Assembly: GCA_003249035.1 (NCBI GenBank)
Contig: QBMK01000002.1
Location: 221,379-285,378 of the forward strand
DNA from: Pseudanabaena sp.
GTDB lineage: Bacteria; Cyanobacteriota; Cyanobacteriia; Pseudanabaenales; Pseudanabaenaceae
DNA length: 64,000 nucleotides
Direction of reading: 5' to 3'
In this document: piece after piece, positions 34,763 to 44,431 of the stretch
Layout of the letters: every line of letters starts with the position of its first letter
Position numbering within the stretch: position 1 is the first letter of the stretch
The notes under the pieces: generated by a model
What the model was told of the DNA's origin: nothing
Database searches by the model: none
The model's input: the letters and a program-made list of their open reading frames with translations, nothing else
Program-made: the position numbers and the translations under genes

Positions 34763-36145
34763 CTATTGCCATGTTTGGCGAAATGCCTTCACCACTTGAT
34801 CCATGCCAACAGATCGCGAAGCTTTGAAAAGAATCCGATCACCACTTTTAACTTTTCTCAAAAGTGTCTGCGTAATATCTTCATATGACTGACAAGCGAT
34901 CGCATACTTTAGCGACCCATTTGCGCCCGATAGAATTGCATCAGCTTCGCCATCGGTCAATATAATTGCTCCTTCAATTCCTAATTGACCGATCTCTTCA
35001 CCAACTTGACGATGTAATTGAGTGGACATCTCTCCCAATTCCTTCATCGTCCCTAAAACCGCCCAGTGACGGTTGGCGGGCATATCGGCAAGTTGCCTCA
35101 GAGCTGCCAGCATTCCTTCTGGTGAAGCATTGTAAGTCTCATCAAGAATTACCACATCTTGAGGCAACTCGTATAACTGTGCTCTCCCAAAAGGAAGATC
35201 GAGTTTCCCAATACCTTGAGTTGTCTGATGCCAATCAAGATTTAAGGCTCTGAGAACAGCTAAACCTGCCAAAAAATTTAAAGCGTTATGACGACCTGGT
35301 AATGGCAAATCCCATGTTAGACCGGCTACATATAACTGATCGTCAATCATTTCACCATTGACATCACCAATCCCTAAGCCATAGGTAATCGTTTTGCCTT
35401 GCCATACTTTACTGGCAGTTTCCAGTAAAAGAGGATTACTAGCATTCAGAACTGCTGTGCCAGTAGGAGTGGTCTCAGCTAAAAGTTCACATTTAGCTTG
35501 AGCGATCGCTTCTCGAGAACCCAACCTACCAATATGCGCCGTCCCAACATTAGTGATTACGCTCACTGTCGGTAACGCGGTTTTGGCGAGGCGTTCGATT
35601 TCACCTAACCCACGCATTCCCATTTCTACAACTACAAAATCATCCTGCTCAGGAGCGATCGCCAGCAGGGTTTGAGCCACACCAATATCATTATTGTGAT
35701 TAGCCTGACTTTTATGGACTCGCTTATTTTGGGAGACATAGCAATCCAACATACTTGCAATAATCTCTTTAGTAGTGGTTTTGCCCACTGAGCCAGTAAT
35801 CGATACGACTGGTCTTGAAAACTGCGATCGCCACCAACGAGCAAGATCTTGATAAGCAGTAAGTGTATCGTCAACTGCTAAAACGGGTAAACCTATTGCG
35901 GCATCTGAACTAGCCCATTCTCGACTGACTATTGCTGCTACTGCGCCCTGAGCGATCGCCTTTGCCACAAACCCATGACCATCAAAGTTTTCCCCAGTTA
36001 AAGCCACAAATAACTCACCCGCTTTGAGTTTGCGACTATCAGAAATAACGCCTCTTATCTCTTTGTTTTGCGCATTTTCGTCAATATTGGCAACTGTTGC
36101 CGATGTAATGGCGATCGCTTGGCTAATCGTACAAATACAGGTCAT
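34763..36145 (-). CDS. murF: UDP-N-acetylmuramoyl-tripeptide--D-alanyl-D-alanine ligase MurF
   Basis: Last cytoplasmic amino-acid-adding ligase of peptidoglycan precursor synthesis. N-terminal substrate domain: GVISDSRKLKAGELFVAL and GENFDGHGFVAKAI. ATP-binding motif: VVSITGSVGKTTTKEII. Central block: HNNDIGVAQTLLA, VVEMGMRGLGEIERLA and ITNVGTAHIGRLGS. C-terminal: VILDETYNASPEGMLAALRQ and AVLGTMKELG. 460 residues, the expected size. No mur gene cluster surrounds it, as is usual in cyanobacteria. A small putative frame lies 134 bp upstream on the same strand. Confidence 0.95.
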   Translation of the reverse strand: MTCICTISQAIAITSATVANIDENAQNKEIRGVISDSRKLKAGELFVALTGENFDGHGFVAKAIAQGAVAAIVSREWASSDAAIGLPVLAVDDTLTAYQDLARWWRSQFSRPVVSITGSVGKTTTKEIIASMLDCYVSQNKRVHKSQANHNNDIGVAQTLLAIAPEQDDFVVVEMGMRGLGEIERLAKTALPTVSVITNVGTAHIGRLGSREAIAQAKCELLAETTPTGTAVLNASNPLLLETASKVWQGKTITYGLGIGDVNGEMIDDQLYVAGLTWDLPLPGRHNALNFLAGLAVLRALNLDWHQTTQGIGKLDLPFGRAQLYELPQDVVILDETYNASPEGMLAALRQLADMPANRHWAVLGTMKELGEMSTQLHRQVGEEIGQLGIEGAIILTDGEADAILSGANGSLKYAIACQSYEDITQTLLRKVKSGDRILFKASRSVGMDQVVKAFRQTWQ

Positions 36146-36278
36146 GCTTAATTTTTTCTGTTCGTAGCTGTTCTATGCTTCAGATCAAAAAGCCCAAACG
36201 TTGTAAAAAAGCCGAGCTTTGCATAACTTTCTTACTAAGTTTATAGGTTTAATATTCCAAGCTTTATTATTATCGGGC

Positions 36279-36407
36279 TTAGGGCAACACATCATCACCA
36301 AAGATTTCATTCAATGTTGTGAGATATGGCTCAAAGACATGAACACGATCGCTGGTATGTTTTTTGAGAGGAGAGCACCTATTGGGTTGCTGTAATAATT
36401 CTGTCAT
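36279..36407 (-). CDS. Possible 42-residue small protein
   Basis: A short frame starting MTELLQQPNRCSPLKKHTSD and ending VFEPYLTTLNEIFGDDVLP. The composition is protein-like and it has a clean ATG and TAA, but no ribosome site is visible and it is not in any family I know. It lies in the 312-bp gap between murF and the Uma2 gene, on murF's strand and 134 bp ahead of it. It may be a real small gene, the remnant of a larger one, or chance. Confidence 0.33.
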   Translation of the reverse strand: MTELLQQPNRCSPLKKHTSDRVHVFEPYLTTLNEIFGDDVLP

Positions 36408-36457
36408 AATGAAAATTGGGATCTGCAATACCTAGCAGCAACAGGCAAATATTCTTT

Positions 36458-37033
36458 ATGAACGCCCTAACTATAAGCCTAGAGCCAATATTTGAACTAA
36501 CTGAAGAAAAGTTCTTTCAACTTTGCCAAAAAAATCGCGATCTAAGATTCGAGCGTAGCGCTCAAGGAGATATTACGATCATGGCTCCTGAAGGCAGTGA
36601 CACAGGAATGCGGAGCTCTGACGTCAATGGTCACCTCTGGCTTTGGAATCAACAGAAAAAACTAGGCTTTACATTTGGTTCTTCCACAGGATTTATCTTA
36701 CCTAATGGTGCAATGCGATCGCCTGATGCTTGTTGGATATTAAAAGAAAGATGGGATGCACTGACTCCAGAACAGCAATCTAAATTTGCACCAATTTGCC
36801 CAGACTTTGTTATCGAGTTAATGTCGAGAACTGATAGCTTGCCAACAGTCCAAGCCAAAATGCAGGAATATCAGGACAATGGCGCAAGGCTAGGCTGGCT
36901 AATCAATCGTCGCGATCGCCAAGTAGAAATTTATCGCATTGGACAACCAGTAGAAATTCTCCAATCACCAATTACGCTCTCTGGTGAAACCGTATTACCC
37001 GAATTTGTTCTAGATTTAGCCTCCATTTGGTAA
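36458..37033 (+). CDS. Uma2 family (DUF820) putative restriction-endonuclease-like protein
   Basis: A 191-residue protein of the cyanobacteria-rich Uma2/DUF820 family, which has a PD-(D/E)XK nuclease fold. Family segments: LTEEKFFQLCQKNRDLRFER, GDITIMAPEGSDTGMRSSDV, GFILPNGAMRSPDACWI (with the motif Asp), PDFVIELMSRTDS (Glu) and MQEYQDNGARLGWLINR. Whether these proteins cut DNA is not established. A TTG 14 codons upstream is open, but ATG 36458 fits the family. A second Uma2 gene is at 59725. No DNA methyltransferase is adjacent. Confidence 0.85.
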   Translation: MNALTISLEPIFELTEEKFFQLCQKNRDLRFERSAQGDITIMAPEGSDTGMRSSDVNGHLWLWNQQKKLGFTFGSSTGFILPNGAMRSPDACWILKERWDALTPEQQSKFAPICPDFVIELMSRTDSLPTVQAKMQEYQDNGARLGWLINRRDRQVEIYRIGQPVEILQSPITLSGETVLPEFVLDLASIW

Positions 37034-37036
37034 AAG

Positions 37037-38188
37037 CTAAATCTTGCTGTAAGGATGATGCAAAGTAACGCCTGAATCTGCATCAAATCCATAGATCTTA
37101 TTTAAATCAAATCGCCAGAAACTGCGATCGCCGATTTGCCAATGATGTTCTAAACCAATATCCGCTGAAACTCTCGCTCTTAATTCACTACCTTGCAATC
37201 TTAATAGCACAAATGTTTCCGAACCGAGAGCTTCTACTAATTCTACTGTTCCTTCAATATGTGCCATGTCCGATGTAGCAGGTTGCAAATCTTCGGGACG
37301 AAATCCCAATATAAATGGACGATCGCAACCAATTTCTTTGATTGAGAACTCGTTAATAGAAATAGGCTTGAGTAAACTTTCTCCTAGTAGACATCCATTC
37401 GCATCAACTTTTACAGGCAGGAAATTCATCGGTGGCGAACCCATAAATCCAGCTACAAATTGATTTGCAGGTTTACGATAAATATTTAGAGGCGTATCTA
37501 CTTGCTGAATGTCACCTTTATTTAAAACCACAATCCGATCGCCCATTGTCATCGCTTCAACTTGATCATGGGTTACATAAATAGTCGTAACCTGCAATTG
37601 CTTTTGTAACTGTACAATTTGCGATCGCGTATCACTTCGTAACTGAGCATCGAGATTGGATAATGGCTCATCCATCAGAAAAACTTGGGGATTTCTTGCG
37701 ATCGCCCGACCTAGGGCAACCCTTTGTTTTTGACCGCCCGATAATTCTTTGGGTTTGCGCGTTAACAAATGAGAAATTTGTAATGATTCAGCTACCTGCT
37801 GCACTCGATGCTCAATTTCGGTACGTTGTTTTTTACTTGTCGCTGCAAACCAAGCCAAGGGTGATGAGTTTAGCGATCGCTGACGCCTCAGACCAAAAGC
37901 AATATTGTTATATACAGTCATATGCGGATAAAGCGCATAACTTTGAAAAACCATCGCGATATCACGCACCTTAGGCGGCAAATGATTAATTTGGCGATCG
38001 CCCAAATATATAGACCCGTCAGTCATTTCCTCCAATCCTGCAATCAGCCGTAACAAAGTACTTTTGCCACAACCCGATGGTCCCACCAAGACCATAAACT
38101 CCCGATCTTGCACTTCTAGGTCAATCTCTCGAAGAACTATATTTTGTCCAAATTTCTTGGTAATGCCACACAAACGAACGGGAGCCAT
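37037..38188 (-). CDS. Sugar-type ABC transporter ATPase (MalK/UgpC family)
   Basis: A 383-residue ATPase. Walker A VGPSGCGKSTLLRLIAG, Q-loop MVFQSYALYPHMTVYNNIAF, signature LSGGQKQRVALGRAIARN, Walker B VFLMDEPLSNLD and switch YVTHDQVEAMTMGDRI are all intact. The C-terminal part (about 240-380) is the MalK-type regulatory OB domain (FVAGFMGSPPMNFLPV, LGFRPEDL). The Met at 38188 is the family start; the open frame extends 24 hydrophobic codons further to 38260. As in many cyanobacteria the ATPase gene stands alone and probably serves several sugar or glucosylglycerol permeases. Confidence 0.9.
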   Translation of the reverse strand: MAPVRLCGITKKFGQNIVLREIDLEVQDREFMVLVGPSGCGKSTLLRLIAGLEEMTDGSIYLGDRQINHLPPKVRDIAMVFQSYALYPHMTVYNNIAFGLRRQRSLNSSPLAWFAATSKKQRTEIEHRVQQVAESLQISHLLTRKPKELSGGQKQRVALGRAIARNPQVFLMDEPLSNLDAQLRSDTRSQIVQLQKQLQVTTIYVTHDQVEAMTMGDRIVVLNKGDIQQVDTPLNIYRKPANQFVAGFMGSPPMNFLPVKVDANGCLLGESLLKPISINEFSIKEIGCDRPFILGFRPEDLQPATSDMAHIEGTVELVEALGSETFVLLRLQGSELRARVSADIGLEHHWQIGDRSFWRFDLNKIYGFDADSGVTLHHPYSKI

Positions 38189-38290
38189 CGCAAAACATCC
38201 TAAAAGTGATCCAAATGCTAGTCCGAAGAACAGCCTGATTGATTTTATCGCTAAATTCAATCAGTACAGGGTCACTTTGCCCCTTTCCTC

Positions 38291-38329
38291 AAAATTGGGA
38301 TGAAGCGTGAAGCGCCGCATCCCAATTTT
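38291..38329. repeat. Orphan hairpin
   Basis: 12-bp perfect arms (AAAATTGGGATG) around a GC-rich 15-base loop with its own small stem. It lies upstream of the ABC ATPase gene and after no intact gene, so what it terminates is unclear. Confidence 0.6.
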
Positions 38330-38341
38330 CTGACAAAGCCT

Positions 38342-38541
38342 ATGATGCAAGCAATACTGCATAGTGACAATGTAAACGTGAAAGGAAGTGCTGCGAAGGA
38401 GATCGCGGAAGTGGTGATCATCCTGAGCAGCCATTGTCACCCGAAGGTGTGCAAGGTTTAAAAACAGTGTTGCAAGATCACAATCCTATCGTCAATATTG
38501 CAACTAGTGCGTTCTCCAGACTAGAAATGATGGCAGGTTTA
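38342..38541 (+). pseudogene. Unidentified broken coding fragment
   Basis: Two frames read as protein in turn. One gives MQAILHSDNVNVKGSAAKEI and AEVVIIL, then a shift of frame gives EQPLSPEGVQGLKTVLQDHN and PIVNIATSAFSRLEMMAGL up to a TAG at 38541. The change of frame around 38420 suggests a decayed gene. I cannot name the parent family. It occupies most of the 424-bp gap between the ABC ATPase and the methyltransferase. Confidence 0.4.
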
Positions 38542-38612
38542 TAGAGAGGACAGGCTTAGGTTAGTATGCTAACAGTCTTTTTTGAAGGAAAAACTTCCGA
38601 ATACCATATACC

Positions 38613-39809
38613 ATGTCTGATCCTAAAGTTAGTGCCGCCGTAGCCAGCCTCTATAATACTTATCCTTTCCCCCCAGAACCAATCTTGGATGAACCACCAC
38701 CAGGATATAACTGGCGCTGGAATTGGCAAGCAGCTTATAGTTTTTGTACTGGGCAAAAGCCTGCAATAGACAATATTCGGATTCTTGATGCTGGTTGTGG
38801 ATCGGGAGTCAGTACAGAATATCTAGTCCACCTGAATCCTGAAGCCACCGTCGTGGGAATTGATCTCAGTGAAGGAACTCTCGCCGTTGCCAAGGAACGT
38901 TGTAAAAGATCGGGAGCAACCAGAGTCGAATTCCATCATCTCAGCCTATTTGATGCCGATCAACTGGAAGGAGAATTTGATTTAATCAACTCAGTGGGAG
39001 TACTGCACCATACATCCGATCCCATTCGGGGAATTCAGGCTCTGGCAAATAAACTGGCTCCTGGGGGATTGATGCATATCTTTGTTTATGGTGAATTAGG
39101 TCGGTGGGAAATCAGACTGATGCAAGAGGCGATCGCTTTATTGCAAGGTGACAAGCGTGGAGATTATGTTGATGGCGTAAAAATTGGTCGAGAGATATTT
39201 GCGAACCTTCCTGAGACTAATGCTCTGCGTCGTCGTGAGAAAGAACGATGGGAAATGGAAAATACGCAGGATGCTTGTTTTGCGGATATGTATGTGCATC
39301 CCCAAGAAATTGATTACAATGTTTATACGCTGTTTGAATTAATTGATGCATCTGGTTTGGAATTTCTTGGTTTTTCTAATCCTCATGTGTGGGATTTAGA
39401 GCGCCTAATTGGGAAAGTTCCAAACTTAATTGAGCGATCGCAACACCTCTCTGAACGTCAGCGCTACCGACTAATTGAAGTTCTTGATCCTCAGACAATC
39501 TCTCATTATGAGTTCTTTTTGGCGCGTCCTCCAATACCTAAGCAGACTTGGCAAGTTGATGCAGATCTACTAGTTGCCGTTCCTGAACCTAGCCCCTGTA
39601 TCTATGGTTGGAAAGACAGTCCTAACTTCTTTGACTACAATTATCAACTTGCAAAAACTGGTGATGCTGCATGGCAGTTTTTGCTAGCTTGTGACGAAAA
39701 CCAAACTAAACTGCAAACTGTTGCTCAGATCTTACAGTCGGTTGATGCTAGTTTAGAAGATGTGCGATCGCTTCAAAAACAACAAATTATTCTTTTGAAT
39801 AAAATTTAA
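38613..39809 (+). CDS. Class I SAM-dependent methyltransferase
   Basis: A 398-residue protein. The SAM-binding motif I is RILDAGCGSGVSTEYLVHL, motif II TVVGIDLSEGTLAVA, and motif IV INSVGVLHHTSDP. The N-terminus VASLYNTYPFPPEPILDEPP is distinctive and recurs in cyanobacterial relatives. The C-terminal 170 residues (from about 230) form an extra region with HPQEIDYNVYTLFELID and LSERQRYRLIEVL, unlike small-molecule methyltransferases of minimal size. Substrate unknown. Upstream DNA contains a broken gene; downstream is a copy of the 103-bp repeat. Confidence 0.85.
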   Translation: MSDPKVSAAVASLYNTYPFPPEPILDEPPPGYNWRWNWQAAYSFCTGQKPAIDNIRILDAGCGSGVSTEYLVHLNPEATVVGIDLSEGTLAVAKERCKRSGATRVEFHHLSLFDADQLEGEFDLINSVGVLHHTSDPIRGIQALANKLAPGGLMHIFVYGELGRWEIRLMQEAIALLQGDKRGDYVDGVKIGREIFANLPETNALRRREKERWEMENTQDACFADMYVHPQEIDYNVYTLFELIDASGLEFLGFSNPHVWDLERLIGKVPNLIERSQHLSERQRYRLIEVLDPQTISHYEFFLARPPIPKQTWQVDADLLVAVPEPSPCIYGWKDSPNFFDYNYQLAKTGDAAWQFLLACDENQTKLQTVAQILQSVDASLEDVRSLQKQQIILLNKI

Positions 39810-39885
39810 TCAGCATCTCAAAAAGTATTACTCCTCTATGCGGGCGCAACGCTTTTTGGCGTTTATCTCAGCGTAAAGCGCTGTA

Positions 39886-39988
39886 ATACCAATTCACAAA
39901 AGTGTGACGACATTTTTGTGAATTAAAAACCAAGCCCAGTCAGGGTTTTAAAAACACAAAATGGCGTTGCCATTTTGTGTTTTGGTAT
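39886..39988. repeat. 103-bp three-hairpin element, copy D
   Basis: Same orientation as copy A, ends ATACCAA/TTGGTAT. First stem CACAAAAGTGT with GACG loop; last stem ACACAAAATGGC, loop GTT. Compared with copies A and B the last stem has CACAAAATGGC in place of CTAAAAATGGC, with both arms changed. Confidence 0.9.
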
Positions 39989-39989
39989 A

Positions 39990-40032
39990 ATCCTAATTCT
40001 CAAAATGGCAACGCCATTTTGAGAATTAGGAT
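39990..40032. repeat. 20-bp-stem hairpin next to copy D
   Basis: ATCCTAATTCTCAAAATGGC, loop AAC, and its complement. The tip (AAAATGGC/GCCATTTT) equals that of the 103-bp element's stem, so it may be a derived solo arm. Confidence 0.8.
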
Positions 40033-40069
40033 AAGATACAAACTAGTCTCCATTTAGCAGTCTTTCTCC

Positions 40070-40849
40070 ATGCCATCAAGTTCTGCGAATTCATCGCTTA
40101 TAAATAATTACTGGCAAAAGTTCTCACCTTGGCTAGAATCTTGTGCGATCGCCGCTTGGGGAATCACACTGCTGAAACTATGGCTTTCTGGGCAGCTATA
40201 TCTTTTAATCCATCCCAACTATATTCCTCTAACTATAATTGCAGGTATAGGACTAACTGTAGTGGGCATAGCAGAGGCGTGGCGCGTAGCAAAACGGCGG
40301 CGAGGCTATACCAATAACCAGCAACATGTAAATCTGATCAAGCCATCCTTGAGCAGTAGCTTACTTTTAATAGTAGCGATCATCGCGTTATGCATTAATC
40401 CTCGTCCTTTCACCAGCGAAAAAGCAATTCATCGCGGCGTAATTGATAATATTGCTGATGCCAGAACTATTCCCAAATCTTTTCGCGCTAGTAACCGTCC
40501 CGAAGAGCGCACTCTCGTCGAATGGGTGCGGACAATCAGCGCCTATCCAGAGCCTGATGCCTATAAGGGACAGAAGGTAAAGCTCACTGGATTTGTTGTC
40601 CATGCTCCTGATCAGTCAGACAATATGTTTTTGATCACGCGCTTTGTGATTACCTGCTGTGCTGCCGATGTATATCCTGTCAGTTTGCCAGTAAAAATTA
40701 CTGGCAGTCGTTCCAGCTATCCACCCGATCGCTGGTTACAAATAGAAGGTCAAACCGATGTGGAAACCTCCAACGGCAAGCGCCAAGTTGTGATTGTCGC
40801 AAGTAATATCACTGCGATCTCTGAACCGAAAAATCCATACGATTACTAA
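40070..40849 (+). CDS. TIGR03943/DUF1980-like membrane protein
   Basis: A 259-residue protein. Three N-terminal helices (about 22-45, 48-70, 100-120) precede a soluble domain. The block DAYKGQKVKLTGFVVHAPDQ, then ITRFVITCCAADVYPVSLPV with two Cys, and DRWLQIEGQTDVET match the C-terminal half of the YcgQ/TIGR03943 family. In other bacteria this protein is one half of a two-gene set with a DUF318 permease. No permease gene is beside it here. Function unknown, probably envelope or metal related. Confidence 0.78.
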   Translation: MPSSSANSSLINNYWQKFSPWLESCAIAAWGITLLKLWLSGQLYLLIHPNYIPLTIIAGIGLTVVGIAEAWRVAKRRRGYTNNQQHVNLIKPSLSSSLLLIVAIIALCINPRPFTSEKAIHRGVIDNIADARTIPKSFRASNRPEERTLVEWVRTISAYPEPDAYKGQKVKLTGFVVHAPDQSDNMFLITRFVITCCAADVYPVSLPVKITGSRSSYPPDRWLQIEGQTDVETSNGKRQVVIVASNITAISEPKNPYDY

Positions 40850-41008
40850 AAATTGTAATAGTTCCTATTTTTAGACCCACCTTAGATCCTTGAGAAAAAT
40901 AGTGTTTCTTAGCAGACAGTAGACTAATTAGCATCATGCGCTACATACTAAAGGATCGCCATGAGGCTATAAAATGTATTGCGAGTTACCTAAGAAATAC
41001 AAGATTAT

Positions 41009-44000
41009 ATGCCCCGCCGTACTGACATCCAAAAGATTTTATTGATTGGCGCTGGCCCAATCGTGATCGGGCAAGCCTGCGAATTTGACTACTCAGGAAC
41101 CCAAGCCTGTAAGGTTTTACGGGACGAGGGCTACTATGTGATCCTAGTTAACTCCAATCCTGCGACGATCATGACTGATCCTGCCACTGCCGATCGCACA
41201 TACATTGAGCCGATTACGCCCGAAGTTGTTGCCCAGATTATTGAAAAAGAACGCCCTGATGCGATCTTGCCCACCATGGGCGGACAAACAGCGCTAAATA
41301 CAGCCGTGTCCCTTGCAAAAATGGGGGTTCTGGAAAAATATGGCGTTGAACTGATTGGCGCAAAACTAGAAGCGATCGAAATGGCGGAGGATCGCAAATT
41401 ATTTAAAGAGGCGATGGAACGGATCGGCGTTGCCATGTGTCCGTCTGGCTTGGGGACGACTATGGAAGAATCCCGTGCGATCGCCCATGAAATTGCTTCC
41501 TATCCTTTAATTATCCGTCCTGCCTTCACAATGGGCGGTACTGGTGGCGGGATTGCCTATAACCAAGAGGAGTTTGAAGAAATTTGTGCCTCTGGGCTTG
41601 AAGCTAGTCCTGTGTCGCAGATCTTGATCGAGCGATCGCTGATTGGTTGGAAAGAGTATGAGCTAGAGGTGATGCGCGATCTCGCCGATAATGTGGTGAT
41701 TATTTGTAGCATCGAAAATATCGATCCGATGGGTATCCATACGGGCGACTCGATTACGGTTGCGCCTGCTCAGACCCTTACCGACAAAGAATATCAGCGC
41801 TTGCGTGACTATTCGATCAAGATTATTCGTGAAATTGGCGTGGAGACTGGCGGCTCGAATATTCAGTTCTCGATTAACCCTGAAAATGGTGATGTGGTCG
41901 TAATTGAGATGAATCCGCGTGTGTCGCGTAGTTCGGCGCTAGCGTCGAAAGCAACAGGATTTCCGATTGCTAAATTTGCCGCAAAACTGGCGGTTGGTTA
42001 CACCCTTGATGAAATTTCCAACGACATCACCAAGAAAACTCCTGCTAGCTTTGAGCCAACTATTGATTATGTAGTTACCAAGATTCCTCGCTTTGCCTTC
42101 GAGAAATTCCCAGGTTCTGAAGCAGTATTAACTACCCAGATGAAGTCAGTCGGTGAAGCGATGGCGATCGGGAGGACTTTTCAAGAGTCGTTCCAAAAAG
42201 CATTGCGATCGCTTGAAGTTGGACGCTTTGGTTTTGGGGGCGATCGCGAAGAGACTTTGCCCGATCTTGAAAAAATCAAGTACAGTTTGCGGGTTCCTAA
42301 TCCCGATCGCATTTTCTCAATTCGCGATGGATTTTTGTCAGGTTTATCGGTACAAGCGATTTTTGAACTAACCAATATTGATCCTTGGTTCTTGCAAAAA
42401 ATGCGTGAGATTACTGATGTAGAACTTTCGATCAAAGGTCGGAAGCTCGATAGCGTCAAAAAAGAAGAGATGCTGGAAACTAAGCGGATGGGCTTTAGCG
42501 ATCGCCAGATTGCCTATCTAACTGGTACAAACGAGGATATAGTTCGCGCTTATCGTAAAGATTTGGGCGTGATTCCGTCCTACAAAACCGTTGATACCTG
42601 CGCGGCTGAATTTGAAGCACTTACTCCCTATCACTACTCAACTTACGAAGAAGAATCAGAAATTCTACCTTCCACTAAGCGCAAGGTGATGATTCTCGGT
42701 GGTGGACCAAATCGGATTGGACAGGGTATTGAATTTGACTATTGTTGCTGTCATGCCAGCTATGCGTTACGCGCCGCAGGTTTTGAAACAATCATGGTTA
42801 ATTCTAATCCTGAAACTGTTTCCACGGACTATGACACAAGCGATCGCCTGTACTTCGAGCCATTGACTCGCGAAGATGTGTTGAACATCATCGAAGCAGA
42901 ACAGCCTGAAGGTGTGATCATTCAATTTGGTGGACAAACTCCGCTCAAATTATCAGTTCCACTTTTAAAATATCTGCAAGATACAAATTCGACTACCAAG
43001 ATTTGGGGAACTTCACCCGACTCGATCGATATGGCAGAAGATCGTGAACGCTTTGAGGCAATCTGTACTGAGATCGGAATTATGCAACCCAACAACGGCT
43101 TAGCGCGATCGGAAGCAGAAGCAGTCGCCGTTGCTCAGCGTGTTAGCTATCCTGTAGTCGTGCGTCCTAGCTACGTTCTCGGCGGTCGTGGGATGGAAGT
43201 TGTCTATTCCGATGCCGAACTCGAAGACTATATGCACCGCGCTATGATCATTGAGCCAGAACATCCTGTACTCATCGATCAATTCCTAGAGGGGGCGATC
43301 GAGGTGGATGTGGATGCGATCGCTGACCAACTGGGTAATGTCACTATCGGCGGCATTATGGAACATATTGAAGAAGCAGGGATTCACTCAGGTGATTCCG
43401 CCTGTTCGATTCCGACTTTCTCACTACCTCCTGAAGTTCTCACCACCATTCGCAAATGGACAATTAGCCTTGCTAAGTCGCTAAAAGTGATTGGCTTGAT
43501 GAATATCCAGTACGCGGTGCAGTTGAATAACAACAATCTCAAGGAAAGCAAAGTCTTCATCCTTGAAGCCAATCCCCGCGCCTCGCGCACCGTTCCCTAT
43601 GTCAGCAAAGCAATTAACGTTCCCCTCGTCAACTATGCTTCGCGAATCATGGCAGGTGCAACCCTTGAGGAACTTGGTTTAACCGAAGAGGTAATTCCCA
43701 AACACATCTCAATTAAGGAAGCCGTACTTCCCTTTGCCAAGTTCGCCGGCACTGACACGATTTTGGGACCAGAAATGCGATCGACTGGTGAAGTCATGGG
43801 CATCGACACCGAATTCGGTCGTGCCTTTGCTAAAGCGCAACTTGGTGCAGGTACGCATCTTCCTCTTGAAGGAACTGTGTTTATCTCGGTCAACGATCGC
43901 GATAAGAGCGGTATTTCGACAGTGGCTGAAGCCTTTGTAGAACTTGGATTTAAAGTTGTAGCCACCGAAGGAACTCACAAAATCCTCCGCCGCAACAGCA

Positions 44001-44260
44001 TTGAATCGAAGCAAGTTCTCAAGGTTCACGAAGGTCGTCCAAACATTAGTGACATCATGAAAAATGGTCAAATCCAATTGGTTATCAATTCACCCAGTGG
44101 CGAAGAAGCGAAAACCGATGGCAAGATGATCCGTCGCACCGCTATGGCTTATAAGATTCCTGTGATTACGACATTGGCCGGTGCAAAAGCTGCGATCGCA
44201 GCCATAAGAGCATTACAAACTGGAGGCATATCGGTAACAGCGCTTCAGGATTACGCCTAA
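41009..44260 (+). CDS. carB: Carbamoyl-phosphate synthase large subunit
   Basis: Makes carbamoyl phosphate from bicarbonate, ammonia (from CarA) and two ATP for arginine and pyrimidine synthesis. 1083 residues: two homologous halves, each with a pre-ATP-grasp and ATP-grasp domain ([20 protein letters not shown], then [19 protein letters not shown] in the second half). There is a [17 protein letters not shown] block in half one and [18 protein letters not shown] in half two. The C-terminal allosteric domain (about 940-1083) binds effectors such as ornithine and UMP. The gene stands alone; carA is not in the window. Its TAA is followed immediately by a 103-bp repeat. Confidence 0.97.
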   Translation: MPRRTDIQKILLIGAGPIVIGQACEFDYSGTQACKVLRDEGYYVILVNSNPATIMTDPATADRTYIEPITPEVVAQIIEKERPDAILPTMGGQTALNTAVSLAKMGVLEKYGVELIGAKLEAIEMAEDRKLFKEAMERIGVAMCPSGLGTTMEESRAIAHEIASYPLIIRPAFTMGGTGGGIAYNQEEFEEICASGLEASPVSQILIERSLIGWKEYELEVMRDLADNVVIICSIENIDPMGIHTGDSITVAPAQTLTDKEYQRLRDYSIKIIREIGVETGGSNIQFSINPENGDVVVIEMNPRVSRSSALASKATGFPIAKFAAKLAVGYTLDEISNDITKKTPASFEPTIDYVVTKIPRFAFEKFPGSEAVLTTQMKSVGEAMAIGRTFQESFQKALRSLEVGRFGFGGDREETLPDLEKIKYSLRVPNPDRIFSIRDGFLSGLSVQAIFELTNIDPWFLQKMREITDVELSIKGRKLDSVKKEEMLETKRMGFSDRQIAYLTGTNEDIVRAYRKDLGVIPSYKTVDTCAAEFEALTPYHYSTYEEESEILPSTKRKVMILGGGPNRIGQGIEFDYCCCHASYALRAAGFETIMVNSNPETVSTDYDTSDRLYFEPLTREDVLNIIEAEQPEGVIIQFGGQTPLKLSVPLLKYLQDTNSTTKIWGTSPDSIDMAEDRERFEAICTEIGIMQPNNGLARSEAEAVAVAQRVSYPVVVRPSYVLGGRGMEVVYSDAELEDYMHRAMIIEPEHPVLIDQFLEGAIEVDVDAIADQLGNVTIGGIMEHIEEAGIHSGDSACSIPTFSLPPEVLTTIRKWTISLAKSLKVIGLMNIQYAVQLNNNNLKESKVFILEANPRASRTVPYVSKAINVPLVNYASRIMAGATLEELGLTEEVIPKHISIKEAVLPFAKFAGTDTILGPEMRSTGEVMGIDTEFGRAFAKAQLGAGTHLPLEGTVFISVNDRDKSGISTVAEAFVELGFKVVATEGTHKILRRNSIESKQVLKVHEGRPNISDIMKNGQIQLVINSPSGEEAKTDGKMIRRTAMAYKIPVITTLAGAKAAIAAIRALQTGGISVTALQDYA

Positions 44261-44362
44261 TCCGAAAACATCGAATGACAAAGCCATTTGATGTTTTTAC
44301 AATCCTGACTGGGTTTGGTTTTTAATTCACAAAAGTGTGACGACACTTTTGTGAATTGGTAA
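44260..44362. repeat. 103-bp three-hairpin element, copy E (degenerate)
   Basis: Orientation as copy B. The left end is worn (ATCCGAA) and begins at the last base of the carB stop. The left hairpin is eroded (CATCGAATGACAAAGCCATT), the central CCTGACTGGGTTTGG survives, and the right CACAAAAGTGT/ACACTTTTGTG hairpin is perfect. Length is still 103. Confidence 0.82.
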
Positions 44363-44403
44363 AAAGAATGACCCCGTGCGCTTGCGTACGGGGTCATTCT
44401 TTT
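44362..44403. terminator. Bidirectional terminator after carB
   Basis: 16-bp stem AAAAGAATGACCCCGT with a 10-base loop, immediately abutting the degenerate 103-bp repeat. It serves carB on the plus strand and possibly the TPR gene on the minus strand (stop at 44432). Confidence 0.85.
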
Positions 44404-44431
44404 GATCTGAAGTGAAGCTGCCGTAAAAATT

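Noticed and set aside
43709..44077. Antisense 122-codon frame in carB
   Set aside because: carB is intact and strongly conserved; the antisense frame has no ribosome site or recognisable protein.
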